Assembly (NCBI GenBank): GCA_024709485.1
Contig: JANJWO010000036.1
Span: 1-64,000, forward strand
Direction: 5' to 3'
Length of the DNA: 64,000 nt
DNA from: Hydrogenophilaceae bacterium
Lineage (GTDB): Bacteria > Pseudomonadota > Gammaproteobacteria > Burkholderiales > Thiobacillaceae
This document shows positions 63,369 through 64,000 of the stretch, one piece after another. Both the position numbers and the translations under genes were made by a program. The notes beneath the pieces were generated by a model. The model saw only the letters and a program-made list of their open reading frames with translations, was not told the DNA's origin and ran no database searches. Position 1 is the stretch's first letter; every line of letters begins with the position of its first letter.

Positions 63369-64000
63369 TCAAAACACGCTCAGCTTTTCCCCCGCCCGCC
63401 ATTCCCCAGGCCTGAGTCCGCACTGATGCAGCGCCCAGTCCGCAACGATATCGACCGACACCGCCTCCATGCACGCCAGCTCCGGCTGATAGTTGCAGGT
63501 CTTGCGGTAGCAGTTGATGCAGGGGCCGGCCCATTGCAGCGCCCGCACGTGCGGCCCGATGGGACGCACCCGCCGCGGATCGGTCGCGCCGCAGATCACC
63601 AAGAGCGGTTTTCCCGCGCAAGACGCCACGTGGGCGGCGCCGGTGTCGTTGCCGACGATGCAGCAGGCGCCTTCGGCCAGCGGCACGATCTCGGCAATGC
63701 GGGTCTGGCCGTTGAGGTCGATGACGCCCTCGCCGCCTTGCGCGGCAATGGCGGCGCAATCTTCCACCTCGTCCGGCCCGCCGATGATGGCGACTTTCTC
63801 CACGCCGGATTCGCGCAGCGCGCGCGCGAGGCCGGCATAGCGGCCCACGCCCCAGCGCTTGAGCCAGCCGGCCTTTTGCGAGCCGGGCAGCAGCAGGACG
63901 TAGTGGCCGCCGCGCAGGCCGTGCCGCGCCATCAGCGCGGCAACCCGCTCACGGCTTTCCGGCGAAACGTGCAGATGGCCGTGTTGCGCAGCGCGCGGAA
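63369..64000 (-). CDS. Glycosyltransferase family 9 (heptosyltransferase-like), C-terminal part
   Basis: The visible 210 codons run off the right edge without a stop and lack the N-terminus. VLLLPGSQKAGWLKRWGVGRYAGLARAL, GVEKVAIIGGPDE and CCIVGNDTGAAHVASCAGKPLLVICGATDPRRVRPIGP are the GT9 donor-domain blocks (GNDTGxxH). GT9 members add heptose or related sugars to LPS core. A cluster of cysteines (CINCYRKTCNYQ) near the C-terminus is typical of this family. It is convergent with the sulfotransferase gene. Confidence 0.9.
   Translation of the reverse strand, partial: PRAAQHGHLHVSPESRERVAALMARHGLRGGHYVLLLPGSQKAGWLKRWGVGRYAGLARALRESGVEKVAIIGGPDEVEDCAAIAAQGGEGVIDLNGQTRIAEIVPLAEGACCIVGNDTGAAHVASCAGKPLLVICGATDPRRVRPIGPHVRALQWAGPCINCYRKTCNYQPELACMEAVSVDIVADWALHQCGLRPGEWRAGEKLSVF

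Overview
This window looks like a chromosomal segment of a GC-rich betaproteobacterium. That is inferred from the DUF3579 gene, the order rpsT / murJ-ribF-ileS-lspA-fkpB-ispH, the argD-argF pair and the style of the type IV minor pilin genes. Nitrosomonadales-type relatives (Sulfuricella, Gallionella or Thiobacillus kinds) are my best guess, but nothing here fixes the genus. I saw no tRNA, rRNA, CRISPR array or intact insertion sequence.

Layout. (1) 1-11174 is conserved housekeeping: argD-argF; a PuuD-like membrane protein with a 31-residue membrane peptide; iron superoxide dismutase (apparently with an ATT start codon); DUF3579; ribosomal protein S20; then murJ, ribF, ileS, lspA, fkpB and ispH. 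A short diverged second copy of the ispH 3' end lies about 260 bp downstream of the gene. (2) 11500-17560 is a minus-strand minor-pilin operon, pilE-fimT-pilW-pilX-pilV, whose last gene encodes a 989-residue PilV-like protein instead of the usual 150-200 residues; no pilY1 is present. (3) 17653-23973 carries thiO, an ELM1-family gene and the start of a surface-polysaccharide locus (GT4, TviB/WbpO-type UDP-sugar dehydrogenase, GT4, WaaE-like GT2).

(4) 23970-33645 is the most unusual part. It holds a 58-residue putative precursor peptide and an HExxH-type peptide-modifying enzyme transcribed divergently from an ATP-grasp enzyme, from overlapping promoters. A GT2, an acyltransferase, an amidohydrolase and a three-domain adenylation / carrier / alpha-beta-hydrolase protein follow. 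This looks like a small RiPP-like system, and possibly an aminoacyl- or acyl-tethering system, set inside a glycan locus. (5) 33702-64000 continues the glycan locus: seven sulfotransferase-like genes across the window, many glycosyltransferases, UDP-glucuronate decarboxylase, GDP-mannose dehydratase-like, DegT aminotransferase, WbqC, methyltransferases and a Wzx-type flippase. From 57015 down to 45999 the genes form one tightly overlapped 12-gene minus-strand operon. Its 53.2-55.9 kb part is visibly AT-rich, suggesting recent acquisition.

Taken together, regions 3-5 probably build and export a heteropolysaccharide containing uronic acid, pentose, 6-deoxyhexose and amino sugar, decorated with sulfate, methyl, acyl and possibly peptide or amino-acid groups. 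No wzy, wzc/wza or PAPS-synthesis gene was recognised in the window, so those functions must lie elsewhere. Start codons were adjusted where ribosome-binding sites or overlaps gave a clear choice.
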